Positions 29,290-43,400 of a DNA stretch of 64,000 nucleotides are shown here, piece after piece. The notes under the pieces were generated by a model. It worked only from the letters and a program-made list of their open reading frames with translations, was not told the origin of the DNA and searched no databases. Within the stretch, counting starts at the first letter, position 1; every line of letters begins with the position of its first letter. Origin of the DNA: Phoronis australis (lineage: Eukaryota; Phoronida; Phoronidae); NCBI GenBank assembly GCA_002633005.1, contig NMRA01000049.1:778321-842320 (forward strand), given 5' to 3'. A program made the position numbers and the translations under genes.

Positions 29290-31027
29290 AAAGACATATA
29301 AGTGGTCATGGGTTGCACAGATGCAATAGTGAGTCATATTTGGTGATGAGTCGCATATAAGTTGTGGGGATTATTTAGTTACGAGTCTCAGCGATGAAGT
29401 CTTTAGCAAAGGAGGTTCGTTTTGGCAAATGGCAAAGCTAATCGACTGAGGTACGTGCGGCATACCTTTTAGTTAGTCATTGGTTGTGGAGGAAATAAAT
29501 ATATTTGTAAGGGTGGATCAACGCGTTTTATTACAGCCTTTAATTTGAAAAATCGCTATAGCTTTTAATGTTTAGGAGCACTGAGTACAAAGTAAAAATA
29601 CCAGATGAACCTACCACCTTGGCAAGTCCGTCAAAATACAGAAAATGAGAGCTAAATGCAACGATTGAGTTGTATAATTATACATATGGTTACAAAAACC
29701 AATAGCGAAAAACTGCATCTGCCCTGAAACGATTCATGTAATTTGAGACACCACTTCATCCCATACCCGTTGAATAAGTTGAGTGCAATACGGCCACTCC
29801 CGGGAATACTTTAAAAATTCCCCGTGACATGGAAAATTCAAAAGGTAGGTCAGCGTCGATTCGACATAGTTAGCCAGTTCAATCGTCAAACTTCCCCAAA
29901 ATAGTATAAAGCAATGAATTTGCAGCAGTATAAATAACACTCAGCATGCAGTCAAGTTTTATTTGCTCGGCACCGATTCCTCGATAACTACAATTTTTTA
30001 AAAATGTTGTTATTTAATTATTTTCAGGAAATGTCACAAGTTCAATGCACAATAACCGTTGTTTTCATCTTTGTTATCTCTTTTCAAGTAATAAATGGTG
30101 GCATTTAAAACTGTTTCTTTTACAGAAACTAGAGAACTTGTAACGTAACATGCAGGTATATACATATCGGCTACTGAACAGTCTGGCTGAAGTATTTAAA
30201 ATCTGCCGAAAAATGATAGAAAACTAAGAATTCGAAGCGCATGGGATAAGTACAAAACGAACTTCGACTCGGTCGATACACGGAATAATGTCTCGCGGGA
30301 TATTACTTCATGTAAGCCACTCTCGTTACGTTTTGTGTATGCATTCGCATCCGTATCAGAAGTACTTTCTTGTTTTTGATACGGTCCCCTATTTAGTATT
30401 TACATATTCAAGCAGGATAAGCAAAGCACATCGCGAGTAGACACGCAACAAGTCTGTAAATATGTATTAACATGTAAAGACAATTCGAATCACACAGCCA
30501 AGTCTTGGGATAGAACGAACTCATAAATACGTCACAAATGAGCTATAGTATACGTAAATTTAGGCCTATGCTCCTATATCCGAAATAATGCGTTTTTCCA
30601 AAGAAAACATCCTACTTGCGTGCTTCACATATAAGCGCGTGCGCCTAAGTTTGACTTGCAAGCGCAGACTGCTCACGCAGCTGGGAGTCGTACGTCTATT
30701 CACTATCCATTGTAAAACACTGTCCATTCTAAAACCTTTTATTTACTATAATCGTTAGGTCTAATACGTCAGCGTCTACCATTTGGTAACGTACAAGTCG
30801 CGTTTGACTGCTTAATTTTCTAAAACACTTCACCTTGGTTTAGCTCTAGTGCTTAACATATAGGCGCGTGCGCCCCATTGCGAGTACAGACGCAGCCTCA
30901 CGTATAGACGTACGGACCTAGATAAGGTAAAATACATTTTAAAACATTTCCAAGTTCAAAAAAGCGTGCACCAGGGAGAACACAACCCAAGGACCTACCA
31001 TAAGATCATCAGATACCCCTCGTCGTT
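29290..31027. other. No recognised gene; minor direct repeat
   Basis: ACATATAAGCGCGTGCGCC (30628-30646) recurs as ACATATAGGCGCGTGCGCC (about 30857-30875), each followed by CGCAG motifs, suggesting a short duplicated block. Nothing coding is recognised. Confidence 0.4.
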
Positions 31028-31160
31028 CTTCTAAGAATACTGTAACATCTGAAGATGGCCGGAGAAGTTACCGACCGAAACGTTGTGCCAATGTAAATAG
31101 GGCAGAAGATGGCGGTGTAAAGCACCAAAGAGTTTAGAAATGATAAGCTTACAGGTGAAA
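31028..31160 (+). repeat. Dispersed repeat copy, relative of 28868-29010
   Basis: See the pairing with 28868-29010. This copy retains the GACCGAAACGTTGTGCCAATGT core that recurs in many invertebrate repeat termini. Confidence 0.45.
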
Positions 31161-31450
31161 CGCTCGGGTGAAATCAAGACATTTCTAAACTAATATTTAA
31201 ATTGAGAAAAAATTGAGTTATCCATTACAAAATAGTAGACATTGACGTGTATTCAATTAACAGTAGCTATTAAATGAAAAGTAGACAAAAAGCATAACGG
31301 GCAATGAATACTAGACCTACACACATAAACACAATGCTATTGACAGCCCAACGTCTATCAGTAAAGCTAAATGAAACAAACGCAAATTCGGTAACCAGAA
31401 CGTCCTTCCTAGAATATAAATGCGTGTAGTCAAATTCCAAGTGCCAGAAA

Positions 31451-34400
31451 TCAAACCGGCATGCTGTGATGTTCTGTATTATCAGAAACAGAGTCGGTGC
31501 TGAGAAAAACATGATTGGATTTTACTCCAAAGTGACCGGATCGTTGGCCAGTCCACAGAACAAACTCATACGTTGTGTTCGGCTTCAGGCCAAACACACG
31601 ATGTTCTGGGCGACAGAAGAGGACCTTCATTCGCCATGTTTTCCTGCCTGATGCTTCCCTGAACAACAGGTGGTGAGTCACGTGATCGTTTGGCTCGGCT
31701 GTGGACGTGCTGTATATGTGTATGGCTGTGGTAAATGTCCGACAATGGTCTTCACTTATTTCCGGTTCTGAAAAGAGGTAGGAACCATTAAAGCAAAACT
31801 CATTACGCTTCGCTTTAAACCCTCATTCAAAGAAGCTAACTTTTAATTCACTTGAATTAAATTTTGACCTTGAGAGAAATGAGCCCATGGATCGCTTTTC
31901 ACGGGGTGTAATTTTAACGTGGACCCGTGAAAAACGCCCGGGCTGCTGATGAAAGCTTGTCAGCAGTTGAAAATCTGTCAAAGGGGCATTTTTGACGGTC
32001 GTATAACTACAAAAGCAAAGTATTGGCATGCAATTTGACGTCAAAGGGAAGGTGCTCCCAGCGTCACGTCTTCGGAGGTGCGAGAAATAAAATTGTGAGA
32101 GGTGAAAACTGATCGCCACCGGAGGGTGAGGGGACAATTAGCGGGCAGTTGACGAGATCTGGAGACAACCACGCGAGAGGTGGAGCCCAAAAGTGAGCGT
32201 TTGCACCCTGGCTGCTTGCCCACGGCCGGTGATTAGATGTATGGTCAGGCAATTGGCCGGGCTCCACAACTGACGTCAGTCAGCTGTATATCAGACACCT
32301 GTATAATGGTAAAATGATCAATGTGCAGAGGCGGCAACTCCCCGATCACCTAATAAAAAATCTTGAATTCTTTATCACAAATATTTTTGAAATACAACTA
32401 GAAACCTCTCAGAAATGCTTAAAATGCATCACAGAGCATCTGAATTACAGTAGCTTCGAGCCAACTGTAAGTCACTCGCATTCGTGTCTTCGGTCCATAA
32501 CTTACATGTACTCATACTTAGGGATCTAGGAGGGAGAACCTCTCTCTTTCACATGTTTAAATGCGGAGTCTCTAGATGCGGTATTTCCGCCATCTGCCCA
32601 TCGACTTAGAATGAGTGTTGTGTTATCTTTCGTAAATTACAATCTCCGTGATTGAAATGAACTGCAGGGAGTGTTTGTTTTTAAAACTGTAAAGTAATAG
32701 TGGTGTTGAGTTTGAATTAGGATTCTCGCCGTCCATACATGGCTGTTGAAACATAGGGAATGCTGCAGGCGATTAGTACAACACGGTCTGAAAATGATTT
32801 TACAAATTCCGAAACTTCACAGATTGCGCCCATGGTGGCTAGAATGGTATCACCCTTTCTCCAAGCGAATTTAAGTGTGCTACTTTTTGCGCCAGGGAGC
32901 TAGCAAACTGGCCAATGTCCTTTAATAACAGGAGTGATGAGTGAAGTAAAAAGTGGTCGTTGTCAACGCCATACACCAGTGATATGTTGGATCTGGGACG
33001 CACTTCGCAAATCAGGCCTATACTGAGGAGGGGGGGGGGCAACAACGCAAGTACACTATCTTTCCGAAACTTGACCTGACCTGACCTGACCTCGTCAACG
33101 TCGCTACATAGAAACTTTCAACGATACATACATGATCGGATTATCATGGAATATTAGATTTTGATTCACTTAGTGGATATTTATGCTTGAATAGCTCCAG
33201 TGACAGCTGATGCTACAGTAAAGAATAGTTTATGTTGCTTGTGAATAACTGATTGTGCAGGAGTGTCAGCACAAATATTTTGACACACAATGCAATAAAG
33301 TCCCATTGTGATCGTCGAAACATTGCCATTTGAACTGCACAACTTTATTTGGATCTTCACCTCATTGAAATTAGAAGTGACTATCGAACTTCAGAGGAAG
33401 GAAGACTGAACGTAATTAAGTCGTAAGTGACATTCTTAGGACTGCGCAAAATCACCATCTATTACTTTACACGAAACTTCAACTGAATAAAAATCCTCTT
33501 CCACAGCCTAAAATATAGGGGGCTCGAATTTTTCAGTATGTGGACCTTTTACTGACAAAAACGGGGGCTAAAAACGAAAAAAAAAACGGAGTACTAAGTT
33601 CAAATTGGAACCTATTTCCTATAGACTTTTGTCTCGCTTTCTCGGACTTTTGGTTTCTCTGCGGGGGACCTGTTTGCCCACTTCGCAAAATGGGTGACTC
33701 ATTCGAGCCCCCTCAAATAGGCCCCCTTGGGTGCGCGCATGCACAGTGTCTGCTGTACAGTACTGCTGGTAGCAACGGGAAAAGTCCACTGAATGAAGAT
33801 ACTGTCAATGGCAATATGGCAGGAATTACCCTAGTTCCGTGACCAAACACTAGGGAGAGTTACTAGTTGATACATTGAGATTCAAAGACAGCAAAAACCA
33901 TGTTTCACTACTGAAGACTCACGGCTTATGTTCAGAGCTCCAGGCGTCATAGTACGTATCTCAATCATAGAGGACTGTTCCCCTACCCCGGCTGCATTCC
34001 AAGCACTTAACAAACAGTGACCAATGCTGTCTAAGCGGAGATTGTCCAGCATTATGACACATCCCGCGTCATCTGGGCTCCTTGCGTCTCTCCTGAACTG
34101 ACTAGAAGGTGTCGTCACAATTATCTCCTGAAAACAGATACACAATAAATACACTGTACACCGCATGGCCAATGATAGCCAATCTTTCCTTTACATAATT
34201 CTAAGTACTTGCTTGCTATAATGTGTCGGAAGTACTGCAGGAAGGCAAAAGTAACATCCAACAGGGCTCCCGAGGGCTCGACTGTCGGAAAAAGTGTTGG
34301 GCTCTTTCGGAACAGTCGCAGCCCACAGATCGGTCACGGATCACTTTATCAACAAAAGGAGAAGTCGTACAACACCTTCCTTGACAATCGGTTAACTTAC

Positions 34401-37400
34401 AACGATACCAAACCGTCTTTGGCCTATTAACAGACATCAAAAACGACTTTCCCATTCAGGTCTCTGAAACAAAGTAACACCCTACCTCGGCAACTCTCAA
34501 ATGTTTGAAACAGTCTGCTAAACGGACAAGTGTGACCTATGCTTTTAGCGAGTTACAGGACTGTTAGGGAAAGATCACTCACCAAAAACGTACTAGTTAA
34601 CCTTTGATATAGACAGTACATGTATGTGTGTTTGGTTGAATCCTTGTTTCATCACTGAAGTGAGACGACAATCGAGCATAAGCAGGTGACTGAACGAGGA
34701 TTGGATAAAAATCACCAAAACAGGGTTTAGTATCTTTTGAAATATTGTAACGGGCGAAAATTGAGAAATGGACATCTTTACTACATTTTTATATACATGC
34801 ATCCAGAAAGAGCCCCCTCGAGCCAGAGCTTTTTGAACATTTTCAGATAAAACCGCCTATTAGTCTTTATAGGTGTTTTGCGGAAATCCCTAGCACTGCT
34901 GAAAGCATACGGAACACCGCGGGATTTTTAATAATCTCAAATAGCCCCTCCATAAATGTTTCTCATGTGAACATATGCGAACTTGGATCGGAACAGCAAA
35001 TGGACGGGGTATAAAAATCATGACTACCATTCCAGCAAGCTTGTATGTTTCAAACTTCAATATCCATAGTCATAAACTTGTCATTGATTGGACATAACGA
35101 ATAAGTAAATCTACGGGTAGATAAAACAAAAGAGTGCGCGTTGAATAAGTGCCCAACGATGATCGTTTAAGAACTAGAGGTGTACGTTGAATAAGCAAAA
35201 CTACGCGGTGATTAAGCATATTTCAACGCTCAGAATGTTACACCTTTCATAAGAACGTAACACGTGCATGCACGTGCCAGATATTCAAATCAACAGGGGC
35301 AGTTTTTTGGATTGTATCCAGTGTTGTTTTCTTATTGTTACAAAATAATGTTAGTTATTGACTCACCAGAGATTCTTCGGCGGCCTCTCCTTGCGGCACT
35401 ATGTATTGCACCTTGTAGCCATCTATGACGTCATCTGACGCAGCCAGAGGTATCAAAACGAACGTGAAACTTGCCAAGCATTTAGTTTGCAGGCACGGTG
35501 CAGCCGGCGCTGTGGCAAAAGAATAATTTCATATACATGATGGGATAATAATAGACATCGCTAACTTTCTCTTCTTTTAGCTTCAGATCGAAATCCTAAG
35601 CATCAAGAACAGAAGAATGTGTCTTACTGGGCTACACTCTTTTATCGCTTCAAGGAGAATTTTACGGTTTGAGAGGAAGCACTTTCTGCCCTCAACACGA
35701 AAGTGAGATGGTAAGACATGGTCTTGGGAATCACACGTCCTTCTGGGTAGAAGGTTTAAATTCACTTAAATGTGAGTTGATTCAACAAGCCAAAGGACTG
35801 GTGGTTGTGGATACTACCTTTGAACAGTAACTTGAACCAATTACCAAGCATGAAGTTGTTACTACTGGCGTTTTTTCTGGACTTTTATCCTCTCTCGTCG
35901 GAGGGAATGTTGCACATGCTCTAGAGAATCACTGGACCTGTAGCACACATATGTGATAGTGGGAGACTTGCTCTAAGAAGTCACTGATCATTCCGGGTAA
36001 AATGTTAAGTGATATGACCAGTGAAGGCAGTGATACCTGTGGAAACTATCTGTAAATGTTTACGTGGATCAAAAGCCAAGCACCAAAAGCAGAGGAATGT
36101 GCCCAACATGGCAGCTGACTTCAGAGACTTCTCTCTGGAAGAACCTGATGCCTACATATGTATACACAAACATTGGTTTCATATCGAGTCTTTTGTGGTA
36201 TGAGTCAGAGCTACGTGGCTTGCCCACGTCCCATGCAATTTTGGCATGGGTCACTTGTAGAGTATTTTTAGAGTCACTACCAATAACAAAACCATGGATC
36301 AAGTAAAGCTTCTTGATTGTTTCAACCTGGAGATTCACCGCCGCTAAGTCCAAACACTAGCACGATTGGTTAAGGTTTGTGTTTTCAAAATGCAGTGATG
36401 TTGGTTTTTAGTCCATATTTTCAAAGAGAAGAATTTCCATGTCAGATGAAATGGGTCGATGGGCTCCATTTTCCCCAGCGCCAATTGATATCAGCAGAAA
36501 TGGGTAAGGGATCCTTCCTCTTTTGGCTAAGCCACACCTGGCCCCATATTTGAGGCGCAGATCAGAGCATATTAAGTTAATGTTTGCACAAACTTGAGAT
36601 ATTCAAATCTAAATTTTGCGATTTCGACATGGCCTAACTAGTCCGTAGGTCTTCATACGAAGTTAACTCACGAACTAAATACTTCATCTGTGACAAAGCA
36701 GATTTCTCCTTCCTCAAGTCAACAACTTTAGAATTCAGCTCGACCATCCAGTCAGTTGGTGGAGTTGCACATTCAATCTGAGCTGGGCTTCGCCTTAAGA
36801 TTCTGAAAAGAGTATTAAGCAAATAGTTATGACCGCCATGCTTTACATGAACATTGTTCAGTTATTGAGGCACAGCAACTTACATTTAGTAATCTTCCAG
36901 TTCTAACGTGTGTCTTTCTTCCCATCACCCTGCAATGCAGTTAGTTTTCTATAGTCAGTTGATTGAGTCGCACGGCAATGTAAATGACCCAGAGACTGTG
37001 AACTAACATGTCTGTGAGGAAACAACGGGGGAGTGAAAATTTGTTTCGTGACCTGTCGTGAACAACGGATGCGATTACATAAAACATGAGTCTTTCACGT
37101 CCATGAAACGGTATTCGAAGATTAACCTGAATGTGATTCTGTCTTGAAGTGCGAAATTATTCTGAACTCGTGATCGTGAACGAAAATTGGTTCATGTACT
37201 AGGGCGACCGGGAGATTAATGGTGCCAAAGAAGGAGAATTTAATGGAGACGGGTACAGGAACAGAAAAATCTCCGGTGATCAGCGTTCGACATACAAGCT
37301 GGCCCAGTGGCCCGGGTCCAGTGGATTTGTGGACGCACCAGTTAACTTTCACATATAGGCCCTAGGTGGATGTGGTCTCATATTCAAGTAACTGGCCCGA

Positions 37401-40400
37401 CGGCCAGCACCTTTATTTGCTGAAGCTCGAACACTGCCCGTGGACCGTAAATCTGATACAAATGCGATTGTAAATTAAACACATTACGTGCTTGGATCGT
37501 TACAACGGCTACGTATCCTCGAGATCCATTCAATTGATGTTAATGTCAGCTACCATATCCGCTAAAACCAAAATGTATAATTCAATATAGAAAAATCCAG
37601 CCAAAAACGGGTGCTCTCATTGAAAATACACTGCCATAACTCACCATATCTCACGAGGTCTCGTTTTCTAACGAGGTACTAGCTTTATTGAACCCGTATT
37701 TACAGCTTCTTAAGGTAATCGTTTTCTGGGAATTGCACATCGTCACGACCAGTAGTGTAAGACAGCAGAGCAAATCTGCCTTACCTGTGATTTATTCCTG
37801 AAGCAAGTTGAAGGAAGGAAACGCAATCGCTTTCTGCCAACACTTCCTTTGCGTAAATAGACAAACTTTGGCAATCTGCCAGACTCTTATTCATGCGATC
37901 AATTTCGACTCGAACGCTGTTGGTAAGCTCCTGCTCTTTCTGTCCCAAGTCAGAAAGAAAAAATTGGCGCTTGTTCTCAATTTCCGTGATAAGACCATTG
38001 CACTGCTCGTTAACACCAGAGGCTCTTCTCGCAAGCTCATCCTAAGATACAGAAATTTACTTAAAATCCTGCCTATGACGTACAGTCCGGCGGTAAAACA
38101 ACGTTCAAAGGCTTTTTCAAGAAGTACGCAATATCAAAATGACAAAGAAAAATTGAAACAACTTTTAAGCAAAATGAATAAATGAACCATTAAGACTAGA
38201 TCGTGTAAATTAACGTAATATGAAAATTCAAACTATGACTAAAACGCACATGTAGGCTATGAATAGTAAAAATATCCCTAAACGCTACAATCCGCATACA
38301 GACCTTCATCTGTGCAGTACAATGTGTATATTTAGGCCTTGATATCCGAACAACACGTTTTCGCTCAAGTGTCTCGAATGTAGGCTCATCACGTATAACC
38401 TAGGTACCATTTATAAGCGCAGGAAGCTATCCCTTGCATATGTTCACGTCTTCCATCCGGAATACTTTCGTAGCGGCTCAAATTTTCCCTTAGGAGTGTT
38501 TCACAATTGCGCAACCATGGAAGCAAAGGGATTTGTTAAAGAGATTGGCTAAAACCATGGCTTCAGTCTAGCAGGTCTCAAAATATTACGTGAAGGTCAT
38601 TCTGAATGTTTAGTCTGCCTCCTGGTGTACGGTTAATTCTTATACCATAGTCATATATGACTAACTGCAATGATAGAAATTCGCAGATGCGAACATATGA
38701 AACACCTCCGAGGAGTAATTTCGAAGCACATCACGCCATTTCGGTAGCCTTCAATTCTTCATGGAGTTGAATGTTATCTGCGCACGTTCGAGCTTCAGGC
38801 GTACAGCAAGTCATCTGACTTTTAAACCAAAGAACAATAGGTTGTATAAGAGACTTTCGCACATGAGCAGATAACATTTACTTTCAAGGGGTTTCAAGAC
38901 TACCAAAATGTCCATTCGAGTTTTTCTGGATACCTGCTACGAACATGCCCGAAGTGTTCCGGATGATACCAGAGGAGTTCAGACTTGGCGAGATCGCGTT
39001 TTGGTTATACCTAAGATTTCAAGTACAACTTTGATGAACCTAACAAGCACGTTTTGTCATTTCAAACAAGCAAGGAGGTCACTGAATTTGATTGGTCTGC
39101 TAAGCGATAAATTGTAGTAAGATTGTCAAGCTTTACGGCAGAACGTGGAAAGCACACAGCTGTGAAACGCTGAACAATCACATATTGTCTATTGTAGAAG
39201 CAGCCAAACTTAGCAACAGCTATAGATAGGGTACATTCAGGATACTAAGCCCTGTTGTGACCTGTCCACTAAATCGCAGAGATCTCAAACACAAAATAAT
39301 TCTCCTTAACACTTTTCAATTCTTAAACATTTGACGAGATACAGAAACTCCTTTCCAAGTTTGCTAAATCGGTAAGCTTGTCTAACGCTATTGGTTTGGA
39401 GGAGTTAAAGCGGTACACTAAACCTATGTTTTCAGTCAACAAGAGTAACGTGAAATGCGCCCACGAATACACCGCAAACGGTGTTCTTCTAGGGTTGTTT
39501 ATTTGTATCATAAGAATGGTCACTAGATGACGCAAAAGTGTCCAATCCATCCGAAAACGGGAATTAGCCATTGCTTCTTGAATAGAAAGCTATTTACCAA
39601 ATTTCATAAAAATCTGTCACGGAATTTCAAAGAAACAAAGGAAAACGTAAAAAAAAAAGAAATTGCCGATAGGGGCACAACGTTCGTTGGATCCGCCTGA
39701 AAGTCGTCGTCGTAGTCTGTTGATAGCTTCATATAAATTCACTTACTAAATTTAATAATAAAGATCCTTACCGTGGGTTTAAGATATGGACGCAAAACAA
39801 AACAAAACTACCACTAGGTGGCGCGACAGTAGTCGAAGTTGTTATCGTTAGCCGTCCTCTTCCCAATGAGACATATACATCTACGGCAATTTTGGTTGAT
39901 AGAGAGGTGGACGCCAAAAACAGATACGAAAGCAGCAAAAATGGCCACTAGGTGGCGCAAAATACCTCGATACCATCCGAAAAAGGGATGATCGCCTCAC
40001 TTCACCAATAGATTCCTATATTCCAAATTTTACTGATGAAAATCTGTTGAGGTAAAAGTAAAAACTAAAATTGTCACTAGGGGGCACACCGGTAGTCAGA
40101 TCCATCAAAAGTCGTGGTCGTCCGTTGTCAACATCATATAAATACTCTTGCCAAATTTATTAAAGATCCTGCATGCGGTTTAGGAGATATAGCTATGGGC
40201 GCAAAAAACTGTCACTTTATAGGAGGCGCCACGGTCGTTGAAGTCGTCGAAAAATCGTCGCCACCCGTCTTCTACATAGTAAGAACATACATGACAATTT
40301 TCACAATCATCCTTAGAAAGGTTTGATTGATAAAGGGGCGGACGCCAAAAAAAAAAAACAGTAAAAATGGCCACTACGTGGCGCAAGGTAAATTGAATCC

Positions 40401-43400
40401 GTCTGAATACGGGAGTATATGCGGCTAAATCACAATCAATGTCCATATTCGAGAGTTGACTGTGTTACGGTCTAAAATAACTTTTTGGTCACTTACCAAA
40501 TGTCAACTGAATCTCATTATGCAAAAAGTTATTTAGTTGTTCAAATTAAAAGGAATCATCAAAATCGGACAATGTTTGAGAAATTTATGGATGTTTTTGT
40601 CCATGAATTTCATGCATTATTAGCGTTACGAGTGGCCATTTTAAAAATAGCAATTTTCAACTGTCAAGAGTAGAAAAGAAATTTATTTTATCAAACAAGC
40701 AATTGTTTAGATATGACTGGGAATAGCTTGAGTAGCTTTCAGATTCAATTAGATGAAGTTGTGCTTAATCATTGAGAAATAGTAGATTTTAATTATTTTT
40801 TATAAACCTGAAAAGTCATTGAAATGTAGTTTACGTACCCCCGTGCAGTGTACGTACCTTCAACCTCTGTGCTGTGAAGTATTGCCCACGAGAATTTTTG
40901 CATACTGCTGTTCTCATGAACAATACTGATATTTCCAAAATGAATACAGTCTGACAAAAAAACAATGGACATCATCAAATTTGTGGACAATAAAATGCCA
41001 CAAGGACTTGGCTAGTACTAAAAATCCAAGAAAGCACGTAATGTGACAACTGATGTTGCAGAGGCAGGTTCTCTATCTCTCAAGACAACTTCAACTTGCA
41101 ACAAACCATCAAGTAGAGGCAGCACAAAACTCGAGACTATCCCATACATTTGAAACTTAGTCAAAATTTGACGTTGATTGACTGTGTGTAGTGTAAGTAC
41201 CCCCCAACCAGTACAATTTTTTATTGTTTTCAAGTGGAACACTGGGCCTAGCATTGCTTTTAGTATTTTGACCAACTGGTGAATGTATTGAAAACTAGGC
41301 AAATAGCACCAATAAAGTTTTTGAAAAAGTAGTTGCTTGTCATTTTCTTTTTGTAAGAATCATGTTGCAAGAGAAGGAAGTTCTCATTATACTGTGTTAA
41401 GATATGCAATGTATCATCATCTAGAACAACTTGATCGGCACGGTAATAACTTTTCTTATTTTACGTGATACTTCTTCAATTTTAAATTAATCAAAACTTA
41501 TTAAATTAACAGCCACCTTATGGATTTTTGCATGGTAGTGAGTGGGTTGTGACCACAAGTTGTAGTGTACGTACTCTTTTATACAAGTGCGATGCATTAG
41601 GCCATAAAATTTTATTCGGTGGTTCCTGTGCAAAATTATTTTAGATTACAAACCTGGAATGATGGTACTTTAAAATAACCCAGCTTTTACAGTTATATGA
41701 CAACCTTCATTTTTCACTGAAAGTGGCCACCAAATATGGACCTTGACTGCGATTTGGCCGATGGCATCACCTCACTAATAGATGTTTAATAGCCAAATTT
41801 TATGAAAATCTGTTGAGGACCTCCGAAGATACAGAGGTAAGTGTAAAAATTAAAATTGCCCCTAGGGAGCGCGCCGGTAGTCGGAGATGTCCGAAATTGG
41901 TCGTCATCCGTCGCCAGCTTCATTGGAACACATCTGCCAAATCTCATCAAGATCCTGTCAGGGGTTTAGGAGATACAGCTGCGGACGCTGGACGCCCAGA
42001 CAGAGATGACGGCAATATTGGACCACATATAGATATGTGGGCGCATAAAAACAAGTCTTGATTGAAACCACTTATGCTGGTCTCAAATTGTTCCTTTGTC
42101 AAAAATGGTGTGATTATGCGCTAAAAAAGATGCATTGACAATTCCTCATTTCCTTAGCCAAGCCGATGTGAGGTTGGTAAGAAGAAATAAGGAATAAAGG
42201 TTTTAGCTAACTGGTGCTTATGACGAAGCTCACTTAACCAGCTTTGAACAGGGTTTGAGTATCTTTTTAACCCTTGCCAGTATCACTGTGTCTGCTGTAA
42301 CTAGCCTAGTTAAGAAGCATATCAAGTTCCCTTTAGCTGCAACACTGATAGATCAACAACAAAAGGCGCAGTGTGACAAAACCTAAACTATAAAACAGCT
42401 GTGAAATTGTGAACTGCAAACAAGAATACGTGCAAGTAATTTTGGCACAAAAATATTCATGATTCATGTAAAATATAAATGATACGCCCATGGTCGATCG
42501 GTTTTATATTGGTCTATAAGTGGTTGTAGCGAAAATACGACAGCGAGAATCGACCGACTATGTGTCGAAGGTTACACGTTTCCACTTTGATGAGCTCATG
42601 TTGTCCTACGTACCTTAATTTCCTCCAATAAATCTTCTCTAGTTTTTATAGCATCGACATAAATATCTTGGAATGAGCTTTGGAGTTTGTTTATGTTTTC
42701 TTCATGCTGTTTCTAAATATAACGTAAAAAGTAGGTAATATCAATTCAAATAACCATTACTTCAAATAACAAATGCAAACGAGGCAAAAAGAAGCAGGAG
42801 AGGACATGCGGTCGGCGTTTACTGAAAAGCAATGAATATATTGGAAATGTTCCAGAAAACGACGACTTCTCATTGTCCTACAGCTAAGAAACCCAGGATT
42901 TTGAAAATAAACAATGCGCAATTTGTTTATACCGGTTTTGTAATTTCTTTCAACAGAAAAATATTCAAATTGTGTCCTTTGTTTCAACTTGGCAATGGTG
43001 TTACGCTTTCGGAGTGTCAATTTCAGGTTCTTACATGCACGTTACGTTGGCCTTTTGTGCTCTAGGACATTGAGCGTCGTCGGTTCCTCGTAACCTTCCT
43101 CCGTTTAGTTTTTACGCCCCTGTGTATGCAATGTGATTTTCGTATATTCTTATGTAACTATGTGGTACCTCATCGTATTATGAGAATCGTTGGCGCCTTA
43201 TACGACCAGCTCGAATATAAGTTTAGATCAGACGTCGTACACGAACTTGCTAAGACGTGTTCTGACTCATGTACGTGTGCCACCAATCGAAGTATCGTGC
43301 GTAAAAAAATCATTTCACAGCGACCATGTGATTCGGGAACATTTATAAAAAAATTTAAGAAACGTATACATGTGTTTTCATATGTTTTTAGAGTCGTTGG

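Noticed and set aside
29073-29337. Three overlapping minus-strand Cys/Leu/Ser-rich frames
   Set aside because: All are translations of the GACA microsatellite.
41018-41302. 94-codon minus-strand frame in a TRIM intron
   Set aside because: Coherent-looking end (LRAFLDF-stop), but no recognised domain and no splice support.
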